From positions 1 to 56,498 of the forward strand of contig NZ_JANLGY010000027.1 of NCBI RefSeq assembly GCF_024653915.1: a stretch of 56,498 nt of DNA, read 5' to 3'. The position numbers and the translations under genes are program-made. This document shows positions 9,207 to 17,809 of the stretch, one piece after another. Below the pieces are notes generated by a model, which was not told the origin of the DNA, did no database searches, and saw only the letters and a list, made by a program, of their open reading frames with translations. Numbering within the stretch: position 1 is the stretch's first letter; each line of letters opens with the position of its first letter. Source of the DNA: Sulfuricaulis sp. (GTDB taxonomy: Bacteria > Pseudomonadota > Gammaproteobacteria > Acidiferrobacterales > Sulfurifustaceae).

Positions 9207-10550
9207 TCAGAGCGCACGTTTCATCTTGATTTTCGGTATCCGCTGCGTCTCGAATGGCATCACCGCGGCCAGCTCCGCCTTGGACAGGAACTCACCCCGG
9301 CCTTTCCGGGCCTCGGCAATCAGCGCGGCGATGCGCGCTCGTTCCTCAGGGCTTATTTGGAGTTCGGGAATCATGTCGGGCTCCGTCTGCCCGTCCTCGT
9401 GCCCGTTGACATTCCGGCGTATGGGATTGAAGCGCACGGGCGCTTTCTTCGGCTTGGCAGTAAATACCCGACGCTTCCAGTCTCCGAGCGTCCGGCGCCA
9501 GAATAAAAGACTGCCCACGCGGTATATCTGCGCGAATCGGGTTTCGGTTATTTCCGCCAGCCAGCGAACTTTGTAATATCCAAAACCTGAAAGCATATTG
9601 AAGAACGTGTACCGGCCGTCAATGGCCTGACGCATGCCCATCAGCAGCATGGCTGAACCAGGCGCCAATCGGTTCAGGCGTTCATCGTAGGCCATGTTCA
9701 ACGCGTAGAGCCCTTGCTTGAACGCACCGCTGATGAATCCGGCGACGGGTATTCCATTGAACAAGAGCACCTGAATCGATACCCGCATTGGCTGCCGTGC
9801 ATCGAGCAATCCCTTGACGTACTCGACCCGCTCAGGATGCCGGCCAATGTTCGCGTTCGCCTTCGACTGCCAGCTGTGGGGTTCGATGCAGCGGTAGAGT
9901 TCAAAAAGCGCCGGGGTGATGGCCGGGTCTGACGACGCCAGCAACTCCACGTTGCCAGCGGCGAGCAGGTGGCGCATCTGTCGGCTGACGTTGGAACGGA
10001 ACTTATGCTGCAGCGCACAAAAGTACTCGCGCAATGTGCCCCAGCGTATGTGTATGGTGCCGTTCTCCAGGCTCGACCATTGGCGCACCAGATACTCCTT
10101 GAGATCGACCGCGGCCGGCGGCGGAAACAGCGATGATGTGTCGTCCTGCTGTTGAAATTGCAGAAAACTCCATTCCTGTTTGCGTCCGAGCAGATAAGCA
10201 TAAAATGCTTCGCTGACCTGGCTCAGACGCTCGGGCCTCGCCACCACATGCGGCCGATCGGTGTCGTGGGTAACCAGGAAGCCGATTTGGGATGTCCGCA
10301 GTCCCAAAATTTTTTGCGTGACCTGTTTGAGTGCCAGGTAGCCGGCGAGCCGGCCGTCGAGAAAGGCAGCGAGGAACCACAGGCGCACACCCCGGCCTCC
10401 GGGAAAGCACTCGTCATGCCGGATAAAGTTTTCGAAGAACTCGAAGGTCGAGAAGGGATCCGGCCGCGTGGATGCAAGATTCAACGCGTTGACCTCTTCC
10501 CGGAGAGTTTCGGCCTCTTCGAGAGCATGGAAACATCGAACCTCGATCAA
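9207..10550 (-). CDS. FemAB/GNAT-like acetyltransferase (BioF2-like domain)
   Basis: Soluble protein of 447 residues. The middle (about 180-330) resembles the GNAT-like domain found in EPS-associated FemAB proteins: KFRSNVSRQMRHL, then LFNGIPVAGFISG, then LNMAYDERLNRLAPGSAML. A Lys/Arg-rich tail follows. It probably transfers an acyl or aminoacyl group to a sugar or peptide; the substrate is unknown. The start is TTG (10550-10548) preceded by GGAGACAGGTAT. It lies 23 bp after the cupin-like gene on the same strand, so the two form an operon convergent with the EPS operon. Confidence 0.72.
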   Translation of the reverse strand: MIEVRCFHALEEAETLREEVNALNLASTRPDPFSTFEFFENFIRHDECFPGGRGVRLWFLAAFLDGRLAGYLALKQVTQKILGLRTSQIGFLVTHDTDRPHVVARPERLSQVSEAFYAYLLGRKQEWSFLQFQQQDDTSSLFPPPAAVDLKEYLVRQWSSLENGTIHIRWGTLREYFCALQHKFRSNVSRQMRHLLAAGNVELLASSDPAITPALFELYRCIEPHSWQSKANANIGRHPERVEYVKGLLDARQPMRVSIQVLLFNGIPVAGFISGAFKQGLYALNMAYDERLNRLAPGSAMLLMGMRQAIDGRYTFFNMLSGFGYYKVRWLAEITETRFAQIYRVGSLLFWRRTLGDWKRRVFTAKPKKAPVRFNPIRRNVNGHEDGQTEPDMIPELQISPEERARIAALIAEARKGRGEFLSKAELAAVMPFETQRIPKIKMKRAL

Positions 10551-10573
10551 ATACCTGTCTCCATCGATTCACT

Positions 10574-11560
10574 TTATTCCTCGAGCGCCACCACGCCTCC
10601 GGGGGCGTCGGGGGCAACCCGCATCGAAGGGGAGTGTTGTTTTGTCTGCAAATGGTCCAGCCCGGCTTTGCGCGCCAGTCGCTGCACCACTGTTTTAAGC
10701 ATCGCCGCCGTCCCGTCCTCGCGCGTCGACAACCCGCGCAGGCCGAGCCGGGTACGGAAAAAGCGGTTGGCGACGTAGACTCGCGCGCGCTGCCGGCTTT
10801 GCCTGGTAAAGTGCTCGGTCGAGAGCGAGACATTCACGCTGTCCAGGTTGGTCACGCGGTGTGGCGCATTCTGGGGCCAGGCCACCCACTGCCCCGGCTC
10901 AAGATCGTAGACCACCGCTGCCAGGTCAAAATCGTTCTCGTAGGGCAAATACTCGTGCCGGACACCGGCGAAGATGTCTTCCAGGAGCTCGCGCTTCACG
11001 TAACGCTCGTCGTGCGCGGGGTAAACCCAGACTCGCTTGCGTCCCCGGATATGCCACAGCACCGAGGCCGGGCCGTCGGCATGGTAGTAGACGAGCGTGT
11101 GCGGCGACGAGATGAGCAGCGTTCCCTGGCTGAAGTCGGGCATGAAGTCGGGCATCTGCTCCGCGAGCCGTGCATAGAGCTGATCAATGAGCACGCGATA
11201 ACGCCGGTCGGCGCGGTCGACCCGGGTGACGTTGAGCCACAAGCGTCCGTTCTTGACTGCCTGCAAAAGCTCGGCACCGCTCACTCCGTCGTGGAGCGCG
11301 AGCCGGTTTTCGATCCGGGCAGGATCGGAGCCCATGGTCAATGCGTAGAGGTTTTTCCGGGGGAAATGGTCGAGCAGATCGATCAGCGCGGCGTCCGTAA
11401 ACAGATCCAGCTCATGCAGATTGTGGGTCGCCACCAGCGGCCGCCGGCCGAAGTCGGCTTTATTTACGTCAAACAACCGGACCGCCGGCATCAGCCTCAG
11501 GTGTTCTTTCTGTGGAATTGCCCAGGCGGTGACAAAGAGATCCGCCGGAGAACTCGCCAT
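10574..11560 (-). CDS. Cupin-like / JmjC-fold domain protein
   Basis: A 328-residue protein with a likely Fe(II)/2-oxoglutarate-oxygenase (JmjC/FIH-like) core. YYHADGPASVLWHIRGRKRV offers the HxD metal-binding pair and NAPHRVTN the distal histidine, with DLEPGQWVAWP between them as in cupin-8 proteins. ATG 11560 follows AAGGATGGAGG; ATG 11611 is an alternative. It may hydroxylate a protein or a cell-surface precursor; nothing here names the substrate. It sits just upstream of the acetyltransferase on the same strand. Its upstream flank runs into a PAS-domain relic. Confidence 0.65.
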   Translation of the reverse strand: MASSPADLFVTAWAIPQKEHLRLMPAVRLFDVNKADFGRRPLVATHNLHELDLFTDAALIDLLDHFPRKNLYALTMGSDPARIENRLALHDGVSGAELLQAVKNGRLWLNVTRVDRADRRYRVLIDQLYARLAEQMPDFMPDFSQGTLLISSPHTLVYYHADGPASVLWHIRGRKRVWVYPAHDERYVKRELLEDIFAGVRHEYLPYENDFDLAAVVYDLEPGQWVAWPQNAPHRVTNLDSVNVSLSTEHFTRQSRQRARVYVANRFFRTRLGLRGLSTREDGTAAMLKTVVQRLARKAGLDHLQTKQHSPSMRVAPDAPGGVVALEE

Positions 11561-11814
11561 ATGCCTCCATCCTTGACTGAATATGCCGGCTTTGAGCTCA
11601 GAAGAGGCCATAAGTACCTGCCTGGTAGAGATATGCGAAATCGCGCAAACCGCCCTGCCAGATTTGCAGCTTGCGGCAAACTGAATACGCAAACGGGTTT
11701 GGGTCGGGAAACAAGAATGCGCCCAGGAACCGGGCGCGGTCTGTTCGATAGCGTACTAAATGACCTTTCCTTGTCGCTACAGACAGGAAGAAAGCGCCAT
11801 TTGGGTGGAGCAGA

Positions 11815-11939
11815 TACTCTAAATCAGTTTCGCGCAGCGCGATCTCGGCACGCTGGCGCCGGGTGATGTCCAGACCGTTACCGTGAAAGCCGGTGAAGGC
11901 GCCGGCATCATCGTAAACCAGCGCTGTGCTTTTCCTGGT
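11815..11939 (-). pseudogene. Relic of a PAS/PAC sensor domain
   Basis: Read on the minus strand from 11921, the frame encodes LVYDDAGAFTGFHGNGLDIT followed by RRQRAEIALRETDLEYLL. This is a textbook PAC end of a PAS domain as found before GGDEF or kinase domains. A stop lies just upstream (11940-11942) and no sensor gene surrounds it. The frame stays open to 11598 without recognisable content. Best read as a fragment left by deletion of a signalling gene. Confidence 0.6.
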
Positions 11940-12269
11940 TCATCGGTTGTTTGCGGAGAAGACAGCGGATTTTACCCTGCACTCCGTGCGCACTATGTTC
12001 ATTAACGCGCATAGTGTATGGCACGCATAGGTAGCCGTATATCGCCATCCGATGAGAGTCTGTTGATGGTTCACACATCCGATGATGTTGATTCACATGC
12101 CGAATATCCCACGCCGGTGTTACACGGACTGCCGTTTGTGCGAGCACCCGGTCTTCATCTTGATGGATTTTCTTTGTAGGCCGCGTTTTCCAAGAAGCCC
12201 ATGGGCCTGGCCCGGGTCTTGGCTTGCCTAGCCCTGAAAAAACCGAGCAATCCAGCGGTTAAGGGGTCG
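11940..12269. other. Gene-poor stretch without recognisable features
   Basis: Short open frames exist on both strands here (for example 11908-12147 on the minus strand), but none has a convincing ribosome-binding site, domain or codon pattern. Together with the relics on either side this looks like a decayed junction between the EPS region and the stress-protein genes. Confidence 0.4.
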
Positions 12270-12508
12270 GTCTTCCAAGAATTTCTGTCGCGTGTGCGGG
12301 TTACGGGAGCCGTGCGACCCCACGTTCCATGCCCTGTCGTCCGGGCAGGACGGTGCTGGATGCCGTGCTGGAAGCAGGCGGTATCAATGATTTTGCCTCA
12401 CCGAACCGGACCAAGCTGTATCGCAAGGGAAAAAAACCGACTTACTCGATGTTCGATAACGCACAGAACCCACGCGTCCGTGCGTATATCGTGCGCAGTT
12501 CAGTATGA
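12270..12508 (+). pseudogene. Frameshifted relic of a polysaccharide export protein (Wza/EpsE type)
   Basis: Frame 12270-12329 reads VFQEFLSRVRVTGAVRPHVP, resembling the VxVTGxVxxPxxIP strand of an SLBB domain. The sequence then continues in another frame (12329-12508) as PCRPGRTVLDAVLEAGGIND, FASPNRTKLYRKGKK and a stop. Export proteins carry GxTVLDAxxxAGGxxxFA in exactly this position. The frame change near 12325-12335 and the missing N- and C-terminal parts mark it as a broken fragment. It lies 3 kb past the EPS genes, probably from an ancestral or duplicated EPS locus. Confidence 0.6.
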
Positions 12509-12600
12509 GCAGAAGCCGAGACCGCCGCCATGGTATTCACAGGTGTTGTTCGATGGCACGATCCTGGTACTTGAAACGAATCTAACGAGAGGAATCTATT

Positions 12601-12912
12601 ATGAAAAATCTATTTGGCAGAAGCTGGGTATGGATGGCTGTGTTGCTGATTGGCCTGGCAGGTTGTGCGGGTACGTCGTCACGCGATAGCACCGGTGAGT
12701 ACATCGATGATGCCGCGATTACCACCAAAGTAAAGTCTGGAATGTTTGCCGATAAGGAAGTGAGTGGCCTCAATATCAGCGTTGATACCATTAAAGGCGT
12801 CGTTTATCTGTCTGGAACCGCCGCCACGAGACAGGAATCCAACAAAGCGGCAACGATTGCGCGTAATGTCGCCGGCGTAAAATCGGTCGTCAACAAGATT
12901 CAAGTCAAGTAG
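12601..12912 (+). CDS. BON-domain lipoprotein (OsmY-like)
   Basis: A 103-residue protein with a lipoprotein signal (MKNLFGRSWVWMAVLLIGLAGC, lipobox LAGC) and one BON domain: DDAAITTKVKSGMFADKEVS, then VYLSGTAATRQESNKAATIA, then VKSVVNKIQV. BON domains bind phospholipid surfaces, and such small lipoproteins are usually envelope-stress proteins. A good ribosome-binding site (GAGAGG) precedes the ATG. It leads a run of four small stress-type genes. Single-BON length is shorter than E. coli OsmY, which has two. Confidence 0.85.
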   Translation: MKNLFGRSWVWMAVLLIGLAGCAGTSSRDSTGEYIDDAAITTKVKSGMFADKEVSGLNISVDTIKGVVYLSGTAATRQESNKAATIARNVAGVKSVVNKIQVK

Positions 12913-12930
12913 CAGATGCAGGAGGCTTGT

Positions 12931-13101
12931 ATGAATTGGGACATTGCCAGAGGTAACTGGACCTTGTTCAAGGGAAACGTGAAGTGGCAGTGGGGCAAGC
13001 TGACCCATGATCACCTGAGCAAGATTGCCGGCAGACGTGACCAGCTGACCGGCAAAATGCAGAAGGCTTATGGCGCCACAAAACAGGTAACAGGTAACTG
13101 A
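12931..13101 (+). CDS. CsbD-like stress protein, C-terminus shortened by a frameshift
   Basis: A 56-residue protein matching the CsbD/YjbJ pattern: MNWDIARGNWTLFKGNVKWQ, then WGKLTHDHLSKIAGRRDQL, then GKMQKAYGATKQV. GGAGG lies 6 nt before ATG 12931. The frame ends early at 13101 right after a tandem AGGTAACAGGTAAC (13085-13098). With one 7-nt copy removed the frame would continue TEEQAKEFFGPHKDQGPRV to a TAG at 13154-13156, which restores the expected family C-terminus. The function of CsbD proteins is unknown beyond association with general stress. Confidence 0.75.
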   Translation: MNWDIARGNWTLFKGNVKWQWGKLTHDHLSKIAGRRDQLTGKMQKAYGATKQVTGN

Positions 13102-13247
13102 AGAGCAGGCCAAGGAATTTTTCGGGCCGCATAAGGACCAGGGTCCTCGTGTTTAGCGTTGCTTGAGGAAAAAGAGGTTGCGCACGGGGCTGCCGCGCAT
13201 AGCTTCTCTGCTTAGTGGCAACAATGCATTAAAAAAAGGAGTTAATC

Positions 13248-13424
13248 ATGCTTTACTACGCTGCAGTATTTTTCGTGATCGCTATCATCGCCGGGATCTT
13301 CGGGTTTGGCGGCATCGCCGTGGGCGCCGCCGAGATTGCGCGAATCCTGTTTTTCATCTTTATCGTGATATTTCTCGTCAGTCTCATTATGGGTCTCGGT
13401 AAAGGTAAATGGCGCTCCAGATAA
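13248..13424 (+). CDS. DUF1328 (YtjA-like) small membrane protein
   Basis: A 58-residue protein starting [20 protein letters not shown] and continuing [18 protein letters not shown], then [12 protein letters not shown]. It consists of two membrane helices around a small glycine-rich turn, the complete DUF1328 pattern. AAGGAG lies 7 nt upstream of the ATG. The family is common next to BON and CsbD genes in proteobacteria, consistent with an envelope-stress role; the molecular function is unknown. Confidence 0.88.
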   Translation: MLYYAAVFFVIAIIAGIFGFGGIAVGAAEIARILFFIFIVIFLVSLIMGLGKGKWRSR

Positions 13425-13476
13425 GGGCGACTCAGGAAGTTTGAAATACATTCACTCACAATTCAGGAGCTCTAAA

Positions 13477-13878
13477 ATGCAAATACTTCGTCGCCTCACC
13501 AAACCCGTCAGTCACCTGGTCGTCCTCGGTCTGCTCGCGCTGAGCCTGCATTTACCCGCGGCGCAGGCCGGCATGATCGGCACCGAAGCGGTGGTCAACG
13601 CCGCGCAGGCGCAGCAAAACCGCGAGCGTTTGCACAACGCGTTCAGCCGTGACGACGTGCAGGCCCAGCTCCTGGCCCGCGGCGTGGATCCGGCGCAGGT
13701 TCAGGCGCGCATGGACAGCCTGACGGATGAAGAAGTGCAGACTCTGGCGAGCAACATGGATCAGCTGCCGGCCGGCGGTAGCGTTGTCGGTGCCCTGGTA
13801 TTGATCTTCCTTGTGTTGCTGGTCACTGATCTTCTGGGCCTGACCAACGTTTACCCGTTCGTCAAAAAAAGCCGTTAA
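13477..13878 (+). CDS. PA2779-family exported protein
   Basis: A 133-residue protein with a cleavable signal (VVLGLLALSLHLPAAQAG), a helical middle with the family's VDPAQVQARMDSLTDEEVQ segment and a C-terminal membrane helix (GALVLIFLVLLVTDLLGL) followed by TNVYPFVKKSR. ATG 13477 follows CAGGAG; the frame is open further upstream without a ribosome-binding site. In Pseudomonas the homolog neighbours a PA2778-type peptidase, which is absent here. Function unknown; last of the stress-type run and followed by a hairpin terminator. Confidence 0.8.
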   Translation: MQILRRLTKPVSHLVVLGLLALSLHLPAAQAGMIGTEAVVNAAQAQQNRERLHNAFSRDDVQAQLLARGVDPAQVQARMDSLTDEEVQTLASNMDQLPAGGSVVGALVLIFLVLLVTDLLGLTNVYPFVKKSR

Positions 13879-13907
13879 TCGCATCGTTTTGTATATGATT
13901 GAGGTTT

Positions 13908-13935
13908 AAGCTGCTCGGAATATTCCGAGCAGCTT
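13908..13935. terminator. Perfect palindrome, probable bidirectional terminator
   Basis: AAGCTGCTCGGAAT is followed at once by its reverse complement, a perfect 28-nt palindrome between the convergent PA2779-like gene and the alternative oxidase gene. The T-run is weak (TTTCAGTTTA), so termination efficiency is uncertain. The location fits a shared terminator. Confidence 0.6.
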
Positions 13936-14071
13936 TCAGTTTATTGCAGCGAGGATAGTGACCACCAGTCTTTCTTTATCCATCCAGAAAATTGGCGCGC
14001 AACAGACCAGTGTTCTGCGCTCCCTGGTTTGCTAATAGATGGTGTCTGCTTATTGCTTATTCTTCCTGAAC

Positions 14072-14668
14072 TCACGTCATTCTATCGGCATAAGCATGAT
14101 TGACATCGCGATGACGGACTTCGTCTCCCCGAATTGCAATGACAAGATCATGCAGCGAAGCGCCCACCGGTAAGCGCCAATACTCGATTGCAATATGCGG
14201 CGCCGGAATGTTCTTGATGGAACCGCTGCCGATTTCCGCCAGATATTCTGTATATGAAACAATAGCTTCTTCTTCCAGATATCCGACAATTCGATGACAT
14301 GTTTTTGGGGTTATCAAATACAAGAAGAAATAGAGGTTGTACATCAGACCTTGCACTATCAGTACGATCATTCTCTCCAGCCATGTCGGCTTGGCAATTT
14401 CGATGAACGTCATCAGGTGCATGCGCTCATTTTCCGCTTCATCGAGTAGCGTTTTGATTTTACCGCGATCATCTTGCATGGTGCGCAGGGATCTCAAGTG
14501 TTGCAGTGTGCCACCCACCATTCCGGGTACGGCTGCTACCGTCTCCAGAACCACCGCCCGGTGACCATAGCGCTTGGCGAAGAAAAGATCTGCGGGAACG
14601 CGCATTGCCTTAACAACGGCTAAGGCGATGTAATCAGAAATGGTTTTCGGTACATGGTGGATAGCCAT
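14072..14668 (-). CDS. aox: Alternative oxidase (cyanide-insensitive quinol oxidase)
   Basis: Di-iron quinol:oxygen oxidoreductase of 198 residues, membrane-associated and non-proton-pumping. All ligand motifs are present: LET (41-43), NERMH (80-84), LEEEA (131-135) and DEVRH (182-186), with GYLEEEA and EYW typical of the family. The last motif reads RGDEVRH instead of the common RADExxH, a conservative change next to the ligand. Length fits short bacterial forms that lack the plant N-terminal extension. It is monocistronic and convergent with the stress genes. Bacterial alternative oxidases are sporadic, so acquisition by transfer is possible. Confidence 0.9.
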   Translation of the reverse strand: MAIHHVPKTISDYIALAVVKAMRVPADLFFAKRYGHRAVVLETVAAVPGMVGGTLQHLRSLRTMQDDRGKIKTLLDEAENERMHLMTFIEIAKPTWLERMIVLIVQGLMYNLYFFLYLITPKTCHRIVGYLEEEAIVSYTEYLAEIGSGSIKNIPAPHIAIEYWRLPVGASLHDLVIAIRGDEVRHRDVNHAYADRMT

Positions 14669-14878
14669 AAATCAATCCAGACTTGCATGTGGCGCCATAA
14701 GTACAAGTCCCGCACAAGATTCCATGGATATTTTAATGAGAGAGAAAGCTTACAGTTAAAACTTATTGCCGTATGTGCGAGATCGTACAGAGGATCTTGG
14801 GATGGACGAGTGGAAATTCCATGACGTCACGAGTAATAATGAATGTGCTGTATTCCAGGACATTTGGAAGCGCCACTT

Positions 14879-16306
14879 TCATTTCGGCGGCGCGACCGAA
14901 CCGGCGTAGAAGACTTCACACTCTCCGCCTGGAAACAGGCCTCTTCCCTTCTTGAGCAGCTTGAGTGCTGGTCCGGCGAGGGACTTGAGGATATTCGGCT
15001 TCTCCACCACCGGTTTCTGGAAGGGGCCGCGTATTTTTTGCCGCACCGTGGCGCAACCCTTGGCGTCGATCAGCGCCATGGTCATGTCATCGAACTGTTC
15101 ATTGATGAAATCAAGTCTTCCTGCCAGGGCGACCCGGTTTTGTTTCGTCGCCATGGCCACGTCCTGTGCCTGTGCCATGCCGTGCTGGAACTTCCAATCG
15201 GAGACAACCGTCCGTATTTCGCTGCGCCCCCCCGATTTCCGGAGGATGCCGGCGAAGTCGTACCCCTTCGTGGCTGCCAGGCCCAGGGGGCCGACAAAGA
15301 AGAAGGCGCCTGCGTCGACGAGGCTGAAGTTCTGGCTGGATTTGAAGCGGGCGAACTCCTTGTCGAGATCGCTGCCATGGAACGTGAGGTTCTCGCCTCG
15401 CAGGGAAATATCTCCGTCCGCGGTCTGCTTCATCTCCCTCGCGGTCTTTCCCTGCATCGACAGGTTCGCGGAAAAATTCATCGTCCCTTCCGCCATCTTC
15501 TGTGGCGATAACATTTTTAAGAACTCCTCGACGTGGAATTGCGGCAGAGCGTATCGAACATGGTAAAGGGGAACAGCGCCTGAAAAGTCCGCCTGCATAC
15601 TTCCCGACCCCTGCGCGCCGAAAATATGCATCGTGACCGGTTTGAGATTGAAAACCCCATTCTTCCCGTCGGCTGAGAACTTCAAATCGGACATCGTGAA
15701 GTCGTTATTGCGTATTTCCTTGCACGAAAGTTCCGCCGTGAAGGAAAGATTCATCAAGAGATCCGGGCTTTTCCCGCCAGGGAATCGAAGGTGGCGCACA
15801 TCCACGTGGCAGCCCCCGGCCTTGAATTCTCCTCCGGATTGCTTGTCCGTGTAGACGAGAGTCGCGTCCGAAAGGGAAACCTTCGCCAGGTCCAGGACGG
15901 CTAACGTTTTCCCGGCTGTGTCCGGGTTCTCGAAATTGAACTTGCCGTCGAGATCCCGTTCGATGGAAATAGCAGGGCGCTTCAACGTGATCTTCCCGAT
16001 CCGGATTTCCTTTCGGAGCAGCGGAAGAAGATCGATCCCAAGACTGGCCCGACTCGCAGAAACGAGGTCGACACCACGGTTGCGGATGTGCGCATCCTCC
16101 AGCGTGACATGCAGCCCCGGAAAGAAGCCAAACTCCAGACTTCCGCCAACGCTGACTTCCATGCCCAAGGCTTCCGAGGCGGCCGCTTCCAGTCGGGGCT
16201 TGTTGCTGTCGGCGTCCACGAAAAGAAGCAGAGCTACCGCGACGAGAACGAAGAGTCCCACGAGTCCGCCGACAACGTAGAAAGTGATTTTCAGTGTTTT
16301 TGACAT
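14879..16306 (-). CDS. AsmA-family protein
   Basis: A 475-residue protein with one N-terminal membrane helix (FYVVGGLVGLFVLVAVALLL) and a long beta-rich region. SLGIDLLPLLRKEIRIGKIT followed by LKRPAISIERDLDGKFNFEN is the AsmA/YhdP-like signature. AsmA-like proteins bridge the periplasm and take part in phospholipid transport or outer-membrane homeostasis. The C-terminus ends in a short Gly/Pro tail. A second, separate AsmA protein lies at 22390-24093; the two are only distantly similar. Confidence 0.85.
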   Translation of the reverse strand: MSKTLKITFYVVGGLVGLFVLVAVALLLFVDADSNKPRLEAAASEALGMEVSVGGSLEFGFFPGLHVTLEDAHIRNRGVDLVSASRASLGIDLLPLLRKEIRIGKITLKRPAISIERDLDGKFNFENPDTAGKTLAVLDLAKVSLSDATLVYTDKQSGGEFKAGGCHVDVRHLRFPGGKSPDLLMNLSFTAELSCKEIRNNDFTMSDLKFSADGKNGVFNLKPVTMHIFGAQGSGSMQADFSGAVPLYHVRYALPQFHVEEFLKMLSPQKMAEGTMNFSANLSMQGKTAREMKQTADGDISLRGENLTFHGSDLDKEFARFKSSQNFSLVDAGAFFFVGPLGLAATKGYDFAGILRKSGGRSEIRTVVSDWKFQHGMAQAQDVAMATKQNRVALAGRLDFINEQFDDMTMALIDAKGCATVRQKIRGPFQKPVVEKPNILKSLAGPALKLLKKGRGLFPGGECEVFYAGSVAPPK

Positions 16307-16441
16307 GAGTTGGATCCGGATTTACAGGAATCACAAGAATCAGTGGATCAGAGCTGTTGAAATGCTAAACGTTCACTCCCCGCTACAGCCCGCGCGAAAC
16401 TTTCGTTGTTGGGCAAAGTTCAAAGGCTTATTCATTTGAGT

Positions 16442-17809
16442 TCACTGGCGGCTCTGCGAGCGACTCGCAACGGTCGCATCCCCGCTGCGCGGGGCCCCTG
16501 CTTCCTGCTCGCGCACGCCCTTCCACAACGGCATCACCACCACGCGCAAGCAGGCGTGTGCCGCGCGTAACGCCGCCTCCGCTTGTGCAGCGCTTGGGGC
16601 GCGCGCGAAAATAAATCCGAGATAACTCGAACCCTCCGGCAAGGGCACCAGCTCGTAGCCCTCGCGCACGTTAATTACCACTTCCTCGATGTACGGCACT
16701 TTCCCGGCCGCCAGCACGCCTTCGACGCGCCGCAGGATGCCGGCCTGCGGGGTCGGGATCATCAGCACTCCCGCGCCGCCGGCTTCGCTGTTCAGCTCCG
16801 GGCGTTCGCCCAGAGCATGCCGCAACACCAATTCTTCCAGGCTGGAACCGGTGCCAAAGCGCAGCAGGCGTCCGCATAATCCGCCAATCGTGCGCGCGGC
16901 AACTTCCAGTATCCATACTCCATTTTCATTAATCCGGCATTCGGCGTGGATCGGCCCTTCGCGCAGTCCATAGGCCGCGCAGGCGTTGGAGATAGTTTCG
17001 CGCAAAGTTTTTTGCGTTGGCGCATCCAGCCGTGACGGCGTGATGTAATACGTCTCTTCGAAATACGGGCCGTCCAGCGGATCGGGTTTGTCAAAGATTG
17101 TCAGGATTTCGAGGTTCCCGTTGGTTAACAGACCTTCCACTGCAACCTCAAAGCCGGGAATATATTCCTCCACCAGAATGGTTTCGCGTTCTTCGGCTTC
17201 ACGCAGCCCGGCACGTGACAGCAATACCTGGATGCGCGCCGCCGCCTGCGTAAGTTGGTCTGGATTATCGGCGCGGATCACGCCGCGGCTGGCCGTGAGC
17301 GCCACCGGCTTGAGCACGCAGGGAAAGCGGATGTCCCCGGTCTGCGCGGCCAAAGGGCGCGTGAGATCGAGCGTCCAGTGACGTGGCACCGGCACATGGG
17401 CCTCGGCCAGCCGATCGCGTGCCAAGTCCTTGCGCCGCGCCAGATGCACCGCTGCGGTGGGATTGTGGGGCAGGCCGAGTTCGGCGGCGGCGAGTGCCGC
17501 GATTTCAGTGCTGGCGTCATCGCTGCCGAGCACGGCCGCGAACGGGCGCTGTTGCGCTTCGTGCAGGATGGTTTGCAGGGAGGCTTGGATATCGCCGAGG
17601 TCGAGGTGCAGGCCATCGACGTAGGCACTTACTAAAGAATGCTTGGCCTCGGAGGCGACCAGGACTTCGATGCCGCGGGCCTTGGCCGCCGCCAGGAACG
17701 GCGCAGTGCGATAACTGTCGTGCGGAGCGATCAGCAGAATGCGGCGCGGGGCCGCATTCCGAACGGGTGCCGTGACCGCTTTAGAAACCGCCGCCGCCGC
17801 ATCCGCCAC
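16442..17809 (-). CDS. ATP-grasp domain protein
   Basis: A carboxylate-amine/thiol ligase-type enzyme of about 455 residues. It starts with a Rossmann-like domain (RRILLIAPHDSYRTAPFLAA), then the ATP-grasp core: FPCVLKPVALTASRGVIRA, ILVEEYIPGFEVAVEGLL and the metal-binding IHAECRINENGVWILEVAAR. The substrate is unknown. GTG 17809, inside the end of erpA, is the likely start; there is no ATG in frame near the N-terminus, so translation is probably coupled to erpA. The product may act on a metabolite or peptide with the nearby radical SAM protein; that is inference from proximity only. Confidence 0.75.
   Translation of the reverse strand: MADAAAAVSKAVTAPVRNAAPRRILLIAPHDSYRTAPFLAAAKARGIEVLVASEAKHSLVSAYVDGLHLDLGDIQASLQTILHEAQQRPFAAVLGSDDASTEIAALAAAELGLPHNPTAAVHLARRKDLARDRLAEAHVPVPRHWTLDLTRPLAAQTGDIRFPCVLKPVALTASRGVIRADNPDQLTQAAARIQVLLSRAGLREAEERETILVEEYIPGFEVAVEGLLTNGNLEILTIFDKPDPLDGPYFEETYYITPSRLDAPTQKTLRETISNACAAYGLREGPIHAECRINENGVWILEVAARTIGGLCGRLLRFGTGSSLEELVLRHALGERPELNSEAGGAGVLMIPTPQAGILRRVEGVLAAGKVPYIEEVVINVREGYELVPLPEGSSYLGFIFARAPSAAQAEAALRAAHACLRVVVMPLWKGVREQEAGAPRSGDATVASRSQSRQ

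Noticed and set aside
11908-12147. 79-residue minus-strand open frame
   Set aside because: No domain, no ribosome-binding site, overlaps the PAS relic.
12201-12689. 162-residue open frame as a gene
   Set aside because: It covers an export-protein relic in mixed frames and runs into the BON lipoprotein gene; no ribosome-binding site.
13163-13402. 79-residue open frame as a gene
   Set aside because: Out-of-frame shadow; the true gene here is the DUF1328 protein at 13248-13424 with a clear ribosome-binding site.
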